A DNA stretch of 64,000 nucleotides from Chamaecrista fasciculata (GCA_003254925.1 QANZ01021163.1:32937-96936), one strand, 5' to 3'. Shown: positions 1 through 11,570, counted from the stretch's first letter. Translations and numbers: made by a program. The notes: generated by a model from the sequence alone, not told the origin.

Positions 1-123
1 CAATTGTTAACTAGAAACTTTAATTATCATATCCAGAGGCTAAAACCACTCTAATAAGCTTCTAAAACATTATAAAACACAATGAAAAGCCTCTAAATAA
101 CATGGTATGAATTGGTCCGATCA
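1..123 (-). repeat. 3' LTR fragment (right end only)
   Basis: This stretch is identical to 5387-5509 except for one base (AATAACATGG here, AATAGCATGG there). It ends in TCA, the complement of the TGA that starts the LTR on the minus strand. The rest of this LTR lies before the window. Confidence 0.9.
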
Positions 124-136
124 AATTCCCCCACAC
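124..136 (-). other. Polypurine tract of the LTR element
   Basis: Read on the minus strand this is GTGTGGGGGAATT, directly before the TGA that opens the 3' LTR. That is where plus-strand DNA synthesis is primed in LTR retrotransposons. Two further copies of the AAGTGTGGGGG core lie inside the element near 1602-1612 and 2010-2020. Confidence 0.8.
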
Positions 137-2083
137 TTAAACCTTTGCACTCCTGGGCAAAGCTATCAAATAGACCAAAAGATAAGGATGCAAGAGAACT
201 AAAAGAAACCAAACCACACTCATGAAATGAAATAGCTCATCAAATGCTCCCATGATCAAAGACACAACTAGAGAAGAGAAGTTATGCAAAGCAATTCAAA
301 AGATCCTCAATTGATCAAATATCAAAGTGTATCTCTCAACTCACCAAGAAGAGGTTATATCACTCAAAATCCAATCAACAAGGAAAACTACCATAGGCTT
401 GTAATGACTCTAAAATCTCTACTATGAATGCAATGGCATAAAAGATCAAGAGGTCTTTAAAATGTTGTAATGATGGGAAAAGGCTAAAGTGGAAGAAAGA
501 ATAGTGAAAGCAAACCATGTAAGAAGGAAGGACTAAGCTATCAATAACTAGTTAATGAATTCCACAACTTAGCATCTAAAACCTACCACTCTTAGAACAA
601 ACTTCAATCCTCAAACCAACCAAGAATTTCCCAAGCTTTCTTTTCTTTTTCTCTTTTTTTTTCACAACTTGAGTCTTTGACTCTTTATTTGGCTAGCCAA
701 ATACTTGCCTTAGCTTCTTAAAAATCAACTCATTCTTTTACTTTGAAGCTTACAAGGCACTTTTCTCTTTTTTTTTTTCTTATATACTTCTTTTATTTTA
801 CCATCTTTTTTTCAAAACTTGGCAATTCGAACCCATGAGGAGAAAAGCAAAAAGAAGAGTGTTAGTCAAACAAAATGCTAAATTCAGAATTCAAAAACCA
901 ATACTAGAAAGCTTAGGAAATAAAGCTCAAAATGGGTAAGCAAAGGGAAATGATGAAATGGGCTAGTGTATGGGATAGAAGGTGAGAAATGAATGCCTCT
1001 ATCATATCAAAAATACCAATGCATATGAAGCTTTGACTAAGAGTCAGCACAAGTTCTAGAGAAGCCAAGTCAATGGACTATAATGCACTCATACAAATGA
1101 AAGAATTCAGGCTCAAGTAACTTTCAACAAGGCAAATCAAGGGAAAAGTCGCTCAATCTGATCAAAAGAGGGTTAAATGAAATGCTAAGCATAAAAGTCT
1201 ACTCAGGTTGCAAAATGAACAATGAGAAACATTCAAACAAACCAAAATCAGATCATGAATGGATAAGGACCAAATAGCTCAAATGCATACATACATTCTA
1301 TCCTGCCAGCTAAACCAGAAGAAAAGATAGAAATGTGGGTTCATCTGTCTATGAAAGCAATGATGGGTACACTTTAAAAACATAGCTTCAAGGATGCTAC
1401 ACAAGATCATATAAACATAAAACTCATTCAGAAATGCAACTCAGAATGAATATCCATCAATAAGCAGCAATAATCAGTGAAACAGATATAGAATATAGAG
1501 AAATACACTGAAGATGCTGAAAAAAAAAAAGAAAAATTAAAATGGTCCTGAAAAACCAAACCTGCAGAGAAGGAAGCGAAACCTCACAAAGGATAATCTC
1601 TCCCCCACACTTAAAATATTGCATTGTCCTCAATGCAAGAAGATAGAGCAAAACAGTAATAAACAGGAAGAGAGATAACCACATGAGCAGCCACAATATA
1701 ACCAGAAAGAAGGAGACAGAGGAAACCCGAAAGAGTTATATAATTAACAAATAACATAAGTCAGGTACAAAGCAGGTGAAGGGAGACAACCAGTCTAGGA
1801 TAAACATAAAATACATCACAGATCAACACAGAACCTAGACAAATTGATCCAATACCTATTTCAGACCCAAAACATGAAATTTATGCAATCATACAACCCA
1901 ACAACTCAGCTTAGAGAGTCAAATTATTCATAAACAAAGCTAAACAAGAGACAAACAAAGAAAACTACTCAAAACTACTTTTAAAACTACACTACTAGCA
2001 ATGTTTCCTCCCCCACACTTATCTCACAGTTTAATCCAAAACAACAAATAAGAGATAAGAAAAGGAAAGAAACAACCTGAAAC

Positions 2084-3508
2084 TCAATCCGGCTTCAAAT
2101 TATGTTTGAAAATCCAAAGGGGTAGCAAGCGTCTCCGTTGCAGGGAACCTAGAGTGCTCCCCTCCCTCTGATTAGTTCTCTCCTCAATTCTTGATTCCTT
2201 CACACCTATATCACAAATAAAAATATAATCATATATGCAATGAGAAATTTTAAAGGTGTGAAAAGGAAAAATAAAATCAACAATAAGAGGAGTTAAAAAT
2301 GTTTCTCTTTTTGGATCAAGTTGTTGTGACAATTGAAGTTGAGGTGGTAAGATTGATTCTTCTTTATCTTCTTCAGGTGCCAACACCATTGACTCCTTGG
2401 AAACTTTAGTTTCTTCCAAGGATTTGACCAACAAATTCTGCATTAGGGCTAGCCATTCATCAATCTCTAAACACTCTGAACATAGCCCATCGGCCCCACA
2501 GGTGCAACTAGGCAAAGGTAGAGGAGTAGAAAGAATGAACTCATCGCATGCAAGGGAGTCAAAGTCATGCATTCCAATTTCAGCTTGCATACTAAATGTC
2601 TCCTCAACATGTTGTTGCTCTTCTTCTTCTTGTTCTTCCAGGCATTCAATGAAGTTGAACAATGGATCATCATCAGGAGATGAAGGTGAAGGACTAGTGA
2701 CAAGAGAAGACATATCATCAATAACAATGATTTCATCCTCATCTTCGCTGTCATCCTCAATTGATGGCTCATGCATCGTATCTTGTTGCTCACTCAAGAC
2801 TTGTGCAGGTTCTAAAATGAAATCTTGTAGATGTTGCTCCTCTAATCTCTCAAGCTGAGAATGAGTGGATTCCACTGCTTGCTTAGGAGGTAGCATGAGG
2901 TTTTCCACAGATTTCTCTAGAGATGAGTAACTTTCACTCATAGCTTTGTATTCCTGAGTTAAATGCTCAAGCATTTGTTGCATTTCAGCAACCTCTGAGT
3001 TCATCTCCACCATACCATTTACAAAGGCTTGTGAAATATCATCAACATTCGGCATTGGTGAAGGTTGGAATGGATTTGTCATGGTTGGAAGGTTGGGGGT
3101 TTCAAAGTGACTTGGGGAATCCCACTGATAATTGGGGGCTCCATAATTGTACCCTTCATCCCTTTGGAAACTTTGTTGACAAGTCCATCCAAAATTGGTG
3201 TTGAAAGAATGATTACCCACTTGATGATGTCCCAAAAATTGTGGATTTGAAATTGGGAGTACTCCATGAAGATGATAACAATCACTAGCCACATGCATGC
3301 TTGATCTGCAAAATGAGCAAGGAAGTGTGAACATGTCATGTGGTTGTGGTCTAGGTGGAATTGGTGGAGCTTCTCTATATTGCATTGGGTAACCATTGTC
3401 CCTGTAGAAGGAAGAAGAATAAGGTTGCCCTTGAGAAGAATCATGAGACCCATAAAAAGAATTATAAGAATTATAGGGGTCATAAGGAGAAGGATGTTTT
3501 CTATCCAT
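2084..3508 (-). CDS. Gag-like protein of a non-autonomous retrotransposon, N-terminal CCHC zinc knuckle
   Basis: The 474-residue ORF starts at an ATG about 640 bases downstream of the 5' LTR. Residues 1-60 are rich in Tyr, Ser, Pro and Gln. Residues 64-77 form a canonical zinc knuckle, C64-X2-C67-X4-H72-X4-C77, the nucleic-acid-binding motif of retroviral and retrotransposon Gag proteins. A Glu/Gln/Leu-rich stretch near residues 160-210 looks like a coiled coil, and it is followed by long acidic runs. The knuckle is near the N-terminus, whereas in ordinary Gag it is near the C-terminus, so this may be an accessory ORF, not true capsid. The hydrophobic stretch near residues 405-435 (FPFHTFKISH...) reads like translated AT-rich non-coding DNA, so a small intron or a decayed 3' end is possible. 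No polymerase domains are visible. Confidence 0.7.
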   Translation of the reverse strand: MDRKHPSPYDPYNSYNSFYGSHDSSQGQPYSSSFYRDNGYPMQYREAPPIPPRPQPHDMFTLPCSFCRSSMHVASDCYHLHGVLPISNPQFLGHHQVGNHSFNTNFGWTCQQSFQRDEGYNYGAPNYQWDSPSHFETPNLPTMTNPFQPSPMPNVDDISQAFVNGMVEMNSEVAEMQQMLEHLTQEYKAMSESYSSLEKSVENLMLPPKQAVESTHSQLERLEEQHLQDFILEPAQVLSEQQDTMHEPSIEDDSEDEDEIIVIDDMSSLVTSPSPSSPDDDPLFNFIECLEEQEEEEQQHVEETFSMQAEIGMHDFDSLACDEFILSTPLPLPSCTCGADGLCSECLEIDEWLALMQNLLVKSLEETKVSKESMVLAPEEDKEESILPPQLQLSQQLDPKRETFLTPLIVDFIFPFHTFKISHCIYDYIFICDIGVKESRIEERTNQREGSTLGSLQRRRLLPLWIFKHNLKPD

Positions 3509-4129
3509 TCAAACACAATTTACAAAGATAAGACAATAAAAACTTCTCCCACTTCCTTTCATCACCTAAAAAGATGGCAAACAACTTGAATTTTTATCTT
3601 TTATAATCCCTAAGACAAGAAAATAATGAAAGGACGAAAATGCAAGCAAAATTTGCAAAACTGGGCACCTCGCCACTAGGGGTGTGGTGGTGAGCTAGGC
3701 GGCGAACTCAGAAAAAAGTGCCCTAGACAGCAAAAAATGCGAAAACAGTGCAGAAAATGACTATTTAAGATATTTCCAACAAGTTCCAGCCTCAAAAGTG
3801 TAGCAAAGATGACTATCAAATGGCTAAAGCTCAATGAAATTCAATTTTAAAGCTCAAAGAAACCACATTTAACATGGAATTCAAGCCAAAATTCATGCAC
3901 TAAGAACAAACACCATAAAAAAAATGATCTAAAAACTCAAGTATAGAATGTGTGATGTTCTAAGAAAAAACAACTAAAGAAACTAAACACAAACTACAAA
4001 GATACAAAAACTAAAAACTACACAAACAAACAAAACAAAGATAAACTAGAAAAATTCCCTACAAAACACACACAAAAATAAACCCGATTTGAAAAATCTA
4101 GCACAATTCACCAAAGAACCAAAAGTGGT

Positions 4130-4147
4130 TCCCCGGCAACGGCGCCA
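4130..4147 (-). other. Primer-binding site for tRNA-Asp
   Basis: On the plus strand TCCCCGGCAACGGCGCCA equals the last 18 bases of plant tRNA-Asp including CCA, so the minus-strand transcript can pair with that tRNA. It lies 3 bases from the LTR edge at 4151. tRNA-Asp priming is typical of Athila/Tat gypsy elements. Confidence 0.88.
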
Positions 4148-4150
4148 ATT

Positions 4151-5509
4151 TGACCGCACCCGTCGCTAGGTGGTCAAAAATACCGGAAATAATGCACTAT
4201 AGTGGTGCAATCCGAGTCGATCTCTCGAGGAACCACTTGCAAAGGTTCAATAATGAATTATAAAAGACTTAACTAATCGGGTAAAGAACAAGGCATTTTA
4301 TCAAACACTTGGTGTGCAAGAAAACTAAATGTTATAGAACTAAAATATTTTTGTGATTTTTAATTATAAAGCTAAACTAAAAAGATAATAAAGACACTTA
4401 TTAATGGAAACACCCAACGGAGGGATTGAATTCGGCCTTCCTAGCTTACAAAGATCGGAGTAATTACTTCACAAACCATTTACTAAAGTTGTCTAACTAC
4501 CGTTAAACATAGCAATTAACTCAATTATAACCATAACCAAGATAATCACTCTAATAAAGCTAATGGTGAGATAAAATAATAGATTCAGGTAACTCTATAA
4601 CTCAGACAAAGTTATCATAGAGAAACTTATCTCAATTACTAGTCAAACAAACTACAACGTATCCGAACGGATCGTAACTAAGATAAATAATAATCAATAT
4701 ATATTAGAATCCATAATCCAATCTCAAATTCATAGTCAATATCAGAATAACAAGTTCTCTAAACAAGAATAAACTCAAATCCTAATATATAACTACAAAA
4801 AGTGTAAAGTAAAACTCCCTAAGTGAAGAACCAAGCTCGGGCCTCCTCCAATCCTCCTCCGGGTGTGGAATCTAGCTGCTCATGGAGAGGAATTCAGCTT
4901 CACCAAGCCTCCTAGCCTCCAAGATAGCCATGGATGAAGGTGGGAGATGAGAGAAAGTGGAGAAGATGATGGAGAGTGTGTTTAATGTGTGTCTTCCATT
5001 TAGAGAGGGTTTAGAGACTTAAATTAGGTCAATTTTCGAGTCCTATGACGCATGGGTCGGGTCTGGATAGGGACCAAATTGATTGGGCTTCGAAATTTCA
5101 ATTTTGGGCCAATTTCGCGATTCCCGCCGTGGAAACCGCCGCGGGCAAGGCCGCGGCGGGTTCTGCGGCGGGTTTTCCAGCACCCACAAAAATATGTGCG
5201 TTTCAATTCCCACTTGCTCCGCTTCAATCTCCGGCCTCTTGCACTTGATTCTCACGAGATTTAGTTCCTTTAAACCTGCAATTGCAACATGAAAATGTGT
5301 AATATCTCAAGCCAAAAAGATTAAATACAAATCAATGATCATAACCCGAGAAAACTACACTTTTAGACGATAAAAGGACCAATTTGCAATTGTTAACTAG
5401 AAACTTTAATTATCATATCCAGAGGCTAAAACCACTCTAATAAGCTTCTAAAACATTATAAAACACAATGAAAAGCCTCTAAATAGCATGGTATGAATTG
5501 GTCCGATCA
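4151..5509 (-). repeat. 5' LTR (complete, about 1.36 kb)
   Basis: On the minus strand it begins TGATCGG at 5509 and ends GGTCA at 4151, the usual TG...CA ends. The end near 5509 is confirmed by the matching fragment at 1-123, and the other end by the adjoining tRNA-Asp site. A GC-rich patch at about 5100-5190 with repeated CCGCGGCGGG-type motifs stands out from the AT-rich remainder; several short overlapping ORFs there are composition artefacts. Confidence 0.85.
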
Positions 5510-6544
5510 ATATTTCTTTATAAGCATACATGGAGAAATTGAATCAATTTTATATCATTCATTCCACAAATATTTATTTAGACAATTGTTTCAACCCATT
5601 TAATTCATTAACATTTTTTCAAGAAATCTTGCATGCTTTAGCTTCTAGTAGTTTAAATCTTTATTTAGAGATTTTCATATAAGTTTTACTTTCCTACGAG
5701 TCATATAGATATTAGATAGGTTGTAACCACATCTATTATACGTGTATCAAACTTTCTCATGTATTGTCATATATATTAATAAGATATATGAAGGTGATTG
5801 TATGTACTATAGAAGAATATGTCTCCATATAATCAATGTCAAGCCTTTAAGAAAAAATCTTTTACTTTCTCCCCATGTTGAAAAGATTGATTCATCAAAA
5901 TAATAATGAACAAACTTCGCTATAAATAAATCTCTTGTTATTGGTCAAGAAATTAAACTTTATTATATAAAGAAATTCATATCCAACATATATCTTTATC
6001 TTCCCCTGAGGACCCATGCATTTTTGTGCATTGTGATAGAGTAATTAAAACATTTATTGTAAAATCAGAAATTCTATGATGAGAAATACTCAGCTCTTTA
6101 ATTTCTAAAAGCCAATTGTAATTGAGAGTATTTATAATAAATTGTTGGCCTAATGTGTATATGTCATGCTGCATATAAAATAGCACATCCTATTATTGAA
6201 AGAAAATTTTATTCTTTTAAGTATTTTATTTAGCTATTAATCAAAATTTGTAGTGATAAAATTTAAAATTTATAAGTAAATCAATATATCGCTTCAGCTA
6301 ACATAACTATTTATTTGTAGGAAAAAGAAGTTTCCTACACGACAATTTAAAATAATATTACTAAAACTATCTTTAGGTAGATGTCAACCTTTTTTTTTCT
6401 TCTATCCTCTCACCCTTGAGTAGTCAACAAATGAAAATCCAATGTAGTTGGTTTTGAGTAATTATAATAACATAATTTTTGGTTAATTTTTATACTTTTC
6501 TTATTAATTTATACATTATAGTCTAAAAATATAATTAATCATTA
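5510..6544. other. AT-rich intergenic DNA, no gene seen
   Basis: I see no coding segment with family resemblance. The sequence is AT-rich and contains short ORFs only. It may include degraded retrotransposon sequence, but I cannot identify a family. Confidence 0.5.
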
Positions 6545-7384
6545 TTGAGTCAAGCTACATTGAACCATCAAATTAAAAGTTATTATTGGAATGCCTTTGT
6601 TAGCCCTCTTAAAAGGGTGGAGTTTTTCAGTTTGCATTATAAAGAATGGATTGCTGTTAATTTAAACAAGGATTTTGGGGATGGAGGAGAGGATACCTGG
6701 AGTCAAATTTGGGCTACAACAATGTGGAAAATTTGGCATTGGAGGTGTGCTAATATTCATGATCCATCATTTGTGAAACTTTTGATACGTGACTTGCTTA
6801 TTAGAAGGTTCATCTCTAATTATAAGCAGTGTGGTGAGGTGCTGAATTGTGACGGGTCCACCAGTCAGTGTGTGAATATTGAGGTTGCTTGGCTCAAATT
6901 AAACACTGATGGTTCGTGTAGGGGTGGGGCGAATGGTGCTAGTTGTGGCGGCCTTATTAGGAATGCAGATGGTGCTTAGGTGGTGGGTGTTTACAGGTTC
7001 CTAGGGATCTGCTCGGTCTTGCGAGCTGAAGCTTGGGGCCTCCATGAGGGGATTCAGGCTGCTTTGGAGATTGCAGCGGATAAGCTTTAGGTGGAGTGAG
7101 ATTCGAAGGTGTTGGTGGATCTGGTTCGCGAGCGCAGTATGAAGAATTTTGAGATTGCTGGTCTCCTTGGGTCGATCTATGGCATGCTTGATAAGTTTGA
7201 GTCAGTGTCGATTAGACATCAGTGGAGGGAGGCAAATGTTTGTGCGGATTTCCTTGCTGGTTTTACTTGTTCTTCTAAGGATGACGGTGGTGTTGTTATT
7301 TTGTGGGCTCCATCGGCGGGGATGTCACCGCTGCTGTTGGGAGATGTTCTCGGTGTTAGCTCCATGAGGGAGGTTAGGGTTTAG
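6545..7384 (+). pseudogene. LINE-derived RNase H domain remnant with three nonsense codons
   Basis: One frame reads from 6545 to 7384, interrupted by stops at 6977-6979, 7088-7090 and 7097-7099. It carries the plant LINE-type RNase H domain (RVT_3): NTDGS (first Asp), LRAEAWGL (Glu), DSKVLVDL (second Asp) and REANVCADFLAG (last Asp). Upstream, IWATTMWKIWHWR matches the linker that precedes this domain in LINE polyproteins. The first two stops fall where Trp is usual (TGG to TAG), and the third follows Glu in the E-S-D-S motif. Reverse transcriptase and endonuclease are absent, so the copy is 5'-truncated, as is usual for LINEs, and inactive. The exact 5' edge is unclear. Confidence 0.82.
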
Positions 7385-8180
7385 TTTTTTGTTTTGGTTG
7401 GGGGTAGGGGTGTTCGTTGGGCGGTTTGGGCGGTTTAAAATGGTTTTTCAAACCGAACCGCTCGCATCGGTTTGGAGAAAACTCAAACCGTTCGGTTTGA
7501 AAAAAAATATCAAACCAAACCAAACCAAACCAATATAATGGCGGTTTTGGCGGTTTGGTTTGGGCTGTTTGACCTTTAATTACTATTAATTTTATAATTA
7601 ATATAAAAAGTACTAATTTCATAACATCTGAAAAGTAGCAGCACTATGTTCATTAAGTTATGAAACAGAAGACGAAATGGGACTTTGAATGCGAATGGGA
7701 GAAGACGAAATATAGATGTTAGGGTTTGGTCTTTCACTGGTTTCAGTTTGGAACTTTGAATGCGAATTGAAATGTCAAATGTCTATGCGGCTACTTTTTC
7801 AATTTTTACTTTTGGTCTTTAGGTTATAGTTTCATGGGCTGTGCCTCATTGTTTATTTGTTTTAGTGGAGTAGTGGAGGAACGCATAAATACTATATATA
7901 TATATAATGTATTGTATTATTTATATATAATTGCATAGTTGCGGTTTGGTTCGGTTTGGTGAAGTGTCAAACCGCCACCGAACCGAACCGCCCAAAATTA
8001 AGAAAAATGAAACCAAACCAAACCATTTGAATGTCGGTTTTGGTTCGGTTTGGTTCGGTTTAGTTCGGTTCAATCGGTTTGGTTCGGTTTTGAACACCCC
8101 TAGTTGGGGGTTGTTGTTTGCCCCTTGCAGTGTTGCGTTGTTTGACTTCAGTTGAGGCCCGTTTTCTTACCAAAAAAAAA
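7385..8180 (+). mobile_element. 3' UTR and poly-A tail of the LINE remnant, interrupted by a MITE
   Basis: After the RNase H frame the sequence runs to an A tract at about 8172-8180, interpreted as the retroposed poly-A tail. Removing the MITE at 7405-8102 and one copy of its target duplication restores a continuous 3' UTR. No target-site duplication of the LINE itself could be recognised. Confidence 0.6.
7405..8102. mobile_element. hAT-type MITE with 8-bp target-site duplication
   Basis: The 698-bp element begins TAGGGGTGTTC and ends GAACACCCCTA, perfect 11-bp inverted repeats. It is flanked on both sides by GTTGGGGG (7397-7404 and 8103-8110), and an 8-bp duplication is the hallmark of hAT transposition. 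Subterminal regions are crowded with GGTTTGGTTCGG-type repeats in opposite orientation at the two ends. There is no transposase. It inserted into the older LINE 3' UTR, which gives a relative age for the two. Confidence 0.9.
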
Positions 8181-10272
8181 TTTAACATGTTATGACACAC
8201 GTCAGCGTCACAATTAACTATCTTAAAAAATCAAGATAATTACTTATTTTGAGAGTCAGTTTCCTAAATTTTTTTAGGAAAGTATACGTTTATCAATCGT
8301 TGGATTAAATATTTTGAGATTTGTGTAATATTTTAAAATATTATTATACAAATATCTATGTAACCATCTTTTAGAACCCATATTTTGATATGGAGGACAT
8401 ATGATAACAATGACAACTTTCATAGATTTTTATGGTACCTGTCTAAATTTGTTTATAGAAAATATATAATATTTGTTAAATAATGAATATTGAGTACAAT
8501 ATTATTAGTAAAAAGGAAAAATTAATGAATTTCAGATGATAAATAATTAATACTCTTTTTTTATTCATTTGGTCTTTAAAATTTTGCTCCTATTTTGTAT
8601 CTGCTAACGCGTGTTCGATCTTTAGAGTCGACATTGTTAGGAGGGTCCAATCATTTCGTCTCCGAAGCCCAAATGGAATTAGCTTTCGCTTATACCGTTA
8701 CACGGATTGACGGAAAAAACCTATAATTTAACCCCAAAAAATGAACAGATAAAATATAGCACTCCATATCCAATATCATATGATATAAATATATATTTAT
8801 TTGATTTTTTATTTTGTATGTTTTAATCTTATATCCTATGAAGTATTATTTTAGTGGATGGATATATGAATATATCTAATTTTAAAATTATGAAACCACA
8901 TTTTTGAAATATTTAAAGTATCATATATGATACACAAATAAAAATTATCATATCATATATGACTAGAGTAAAAATATTCGATAGGATAAAACAAGTACAG
9001 CTATATATGTATAGATAGTAAAAAAGATCAAGTACACTACTTATTACCATCTATCTGAGCACATGAAAAGCACTTTCTTCTTCGTGATCCAATGTGGAAA
9101 TAAATTAATAGGGATGTTAAGTATATAATACATGACACGCCAAATTTTTTTATATAACTAATTGTATAATAAATAGAGAATATCAATAAATTTTTTTTAC
9201 ATATCCAATCATTAAAAAAAGGAATATAAAAAGATATAATTGAAAAAAAAACTTATATAGCAAAAATATTTTGAAAAATCACCTGAACCTATTTAGTATT
9301 TGTGTTGCTGCGAGAAACGTGTCCAATATAATGTCCATAATATATTTCGTGTAATGTCTTTCAAATACATTATTTTTTTTTGCCGGAGTCTTTACATGTC
9401 ATTTGATTTCTACCTAAAACATTACATCTTGCTATAATACGTGCGTCAAATTTTAGTTTTAAATTTTAATTATGTATATTACATGATACACGTCATACAT
9501 GTTAAATAACAACCGATGATAACAAACACAAAGGATAGATGGATCATTGAATAAAAAACCAAAAACATCAAAATTTTTAGATATACTATGTATATGCTTT
9601 GCCTATCTTTCATTGTGAGAGTTAGTTTTACATGCTTAAAAACTGTACTTTGAGTTAAGAAAAGCGATCGTTGTTTAAAAATAAGGTGATACATTTAGAA
9701 GCTAAAATTGTTTTCTTCTTTTCTTACAAAGATTGTGTGTATGTAGTGGAGAAAACTCTGTTGAGATAGATATGAGGCTCTATAATACAATTGAATTCTT
9801 AAATTTGCAATTGTGTGAAATATTTTTTTTAATTATTTTTTTCATAATTACTCTCTTATTAGATATTAGTACTATTAGAAGTTGTATTTATTTCCTTTAG
9901 AATTTATTATTACTCATTACTTTTCTAAGTGTATATATGGGTGACATAATTACTTTCTACATCTTTGAGTGTATGAAAGATTTTGAAGTATCTACATGTT
10001 CAGCTATGGCAAAGATACCTTGCAGCAATTTGGCTGACGAAGGCAGGTTCTCAGAGGATGTGCCTAATTGGTTAGATCTTTATATCTCCATCATCTTTTC
10101 TTGGTTTCTTGGGATATTCACAGTTAACTTCTTCTATGACATCAGACTTTCAAAAGTTAGATGAGTCCCTTTGTTTCCTTTTCTATTTTTTCTTGTAATG
10201 AAAAAAAATACAAAAAATTAATAAAACGACACCGCATGGTTCGCATGAAAGAATAACTTTAAGATCTTCTAT
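8181..10272. other. AT-rich intergenic DNA
   Basis: About 2 kb of AT-rich sequence without a supported gene. A short plus-strand ORF at 9937-10164 has somewhat gene-like composition, but no motif, splice context or family resemblance was found. Confidence 0.5.
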
Positions 10273-10674
10273 AGGGATGATCATGTATGATACCCGAACC
10301 CATACTCGGATGTGAGCGGGTATCAAAATCAATCCCCATACCCATACCCGCTGGGTAATCTAATCCTCATACCCGTACCCAGACCCGGAAAAATTTTAAA
10401 ATAATTTTTTTTAATATAAAATTTATATTTATCCAATTTTTTATATCCATAACTACTAAAAATAAAGAATTAAATCATAAATATGAATACATTAATAAAA
10501 TATTTCAATATTTATAAAAACTTTAATATTTTTTCAGTAAAAAGTGTTAAAGTATTATATTTTTATATATAAAAATATATTTATTATTACTAATGGGTAT
10601 ATGGGTAGGGTAAGACCTATATCCATAGGGTAAATTTCAAGGTTCCATTGGGTATGGATATTTTGATCATCCTT
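10273..10674. mobile_element. Probable MITE with ATACCC-rich ends
   Basis: The ends AGGGATGATCA and TGATCATCCTT are near-perfect inverted repeats, and both subterminal regions carry opposite-facing ATACCC/GGGTAT repeats. The middle is very AT-rich. There is no coding capacity. The motif TTCTAT occurs close to both ends but not exactly adjacent, so the target duplication and family are unproven; a hAT-like MITE is my best guess. Confidence 0.6.
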
Positions 10675-11048
10675 AATATTCTATAATAAAATCTCACTTT
10701 AAAGAATCCAAATCCTTTATGATAACGCGTTTAGACGGCCGAAACAAACTAATATGATATAAATTAAAATAAAATCAATATATTTAGATCTGTAAAAAAA
10801 AGTTGAATTTGAGAATTTTGTTTTGAAAGATTGAGAAGATGGGAGATGGAGGAAGGATGTATGAGTGATTTGGTCCCAAAAATTGATGAGAGAGTACGCT
10901 GAAATTGATGAAGATGATGGATGGAATATGCGATTTCAACCTATTTCTCGTTGAAAGGCAAAAGTCACGAAGACCGTCGGGCCAGGGAGAGTGACTGATC
11001 AGGTGCGGCAGGGTACAGACAGATAAAAGGGAAGCACATGAGTGCAAA

Positions 11049-11570
11049 GCATAGTGTAAAAAACTGGACCGACTGTTAATTCAGTGGAAGATTCGGGTCA
11101 CTAGTTCGCTGGGTTGGTTCAACCGGTTGAGCCGGTTTACTTAAAAAATACATTTTCAAATATACATATTCATTAAATATACATTAATATCTTACAATAA
11201 TTTAAATATAAAGTAAAAATTAAACACTTTAATACCCTTGGGAGCTATTTTGCAATTTTAACCATAATAAGTTTTGTAAAAATTACATATTGACCCCAAT
11301 TTTTTTTAAATTTTCATTTTAGTCCCTAGATAATATGTATCTAGGAACTAATTTATAATTTTTTGAAAAAATTTTGAGATCAATATGTAATTTTGCAAAC
11401 TTTGTCGGGTCAAATCGGTTCACGGTTCACCAGTCTACCGGTTCAACCGCCAGTTGAACCGGTGACTAGCCGGATCAACTGCATAAACGGTATTTTTGTT
11501 TCTCTGGATTGGTCTGGTGTCCGATTCACCGGTTGAACCGCCTGGTCCGGTCCGATTTTTTATACTATGC
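11049..11570. mobile_element. Non-autonomous terminal-inverted-repeat element (ACCGGTT-rich)
   Basis: The left end GCATAGTGTAAAAAACTGGA is inverted at the right end, which reads GCATAGTATAAAAAATCGGA on the opposite strand, so about 25 bases of terminal repeat are conserved. Both arms are rich in GGTTCAACCGG-type motifs; the centre is AT-rich. No transposase and no convincing target duplication were found. It ends about 380 bases before the RING1-like start codon, so it lies in or next to that promoter. Confidence 0.65.

Larger units (their letters stand above)
1..5509 (-). mobile_element. Non-autonomous LTR retrotransposon, Athila/Tat-like (Ty3/gypsy), 3' LTR truncated by window edge
   Basis: Bases 1-123 reappear at 5387-5509 with one mismatch, marking the same end of two LTRs. 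A primer-binding site complementary to tRNA-Asp sits 3 bases from the complete LTR, and a polypurine tract abuts the partial one. Both place the element on the minus strand, with the 5' LTR at 4151-5509 and the 3' LTR at 1-123. The interior (124-4150, about 4 kb) holds one long ORF with a CCHC zinc knuckle. I see no protease, reverse transcriptase, RNase H or integrase, so it must depend on enzymes from a partner element, as described for TR-GAG/LARD-type elements. One mismatch in 123 bases suggests a fairly recent insertion. The bases after 5509 (ATATT) are one half of the expected 5-bp target duplication; the other half lies outside the window. Confidence 0.88.

Noticed and set aside
4130-4147. 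Possible tRNA-Asp gene
   Set aside because: Only the last 18 bases of the tRNA match; this is the retrotransposon primer-binding site.
5024-5292. Cluster of short ORFs in a GC-rich patch
   Set aside because: They lie inside the LTR, overlap in several frames and resemble no protein.
9937-10164. 75-codon ORF with gene-like composition
   Set aside because: No motif, no splice partners and AT-rich surroundings; could be a decayed exon but cannot be supported.
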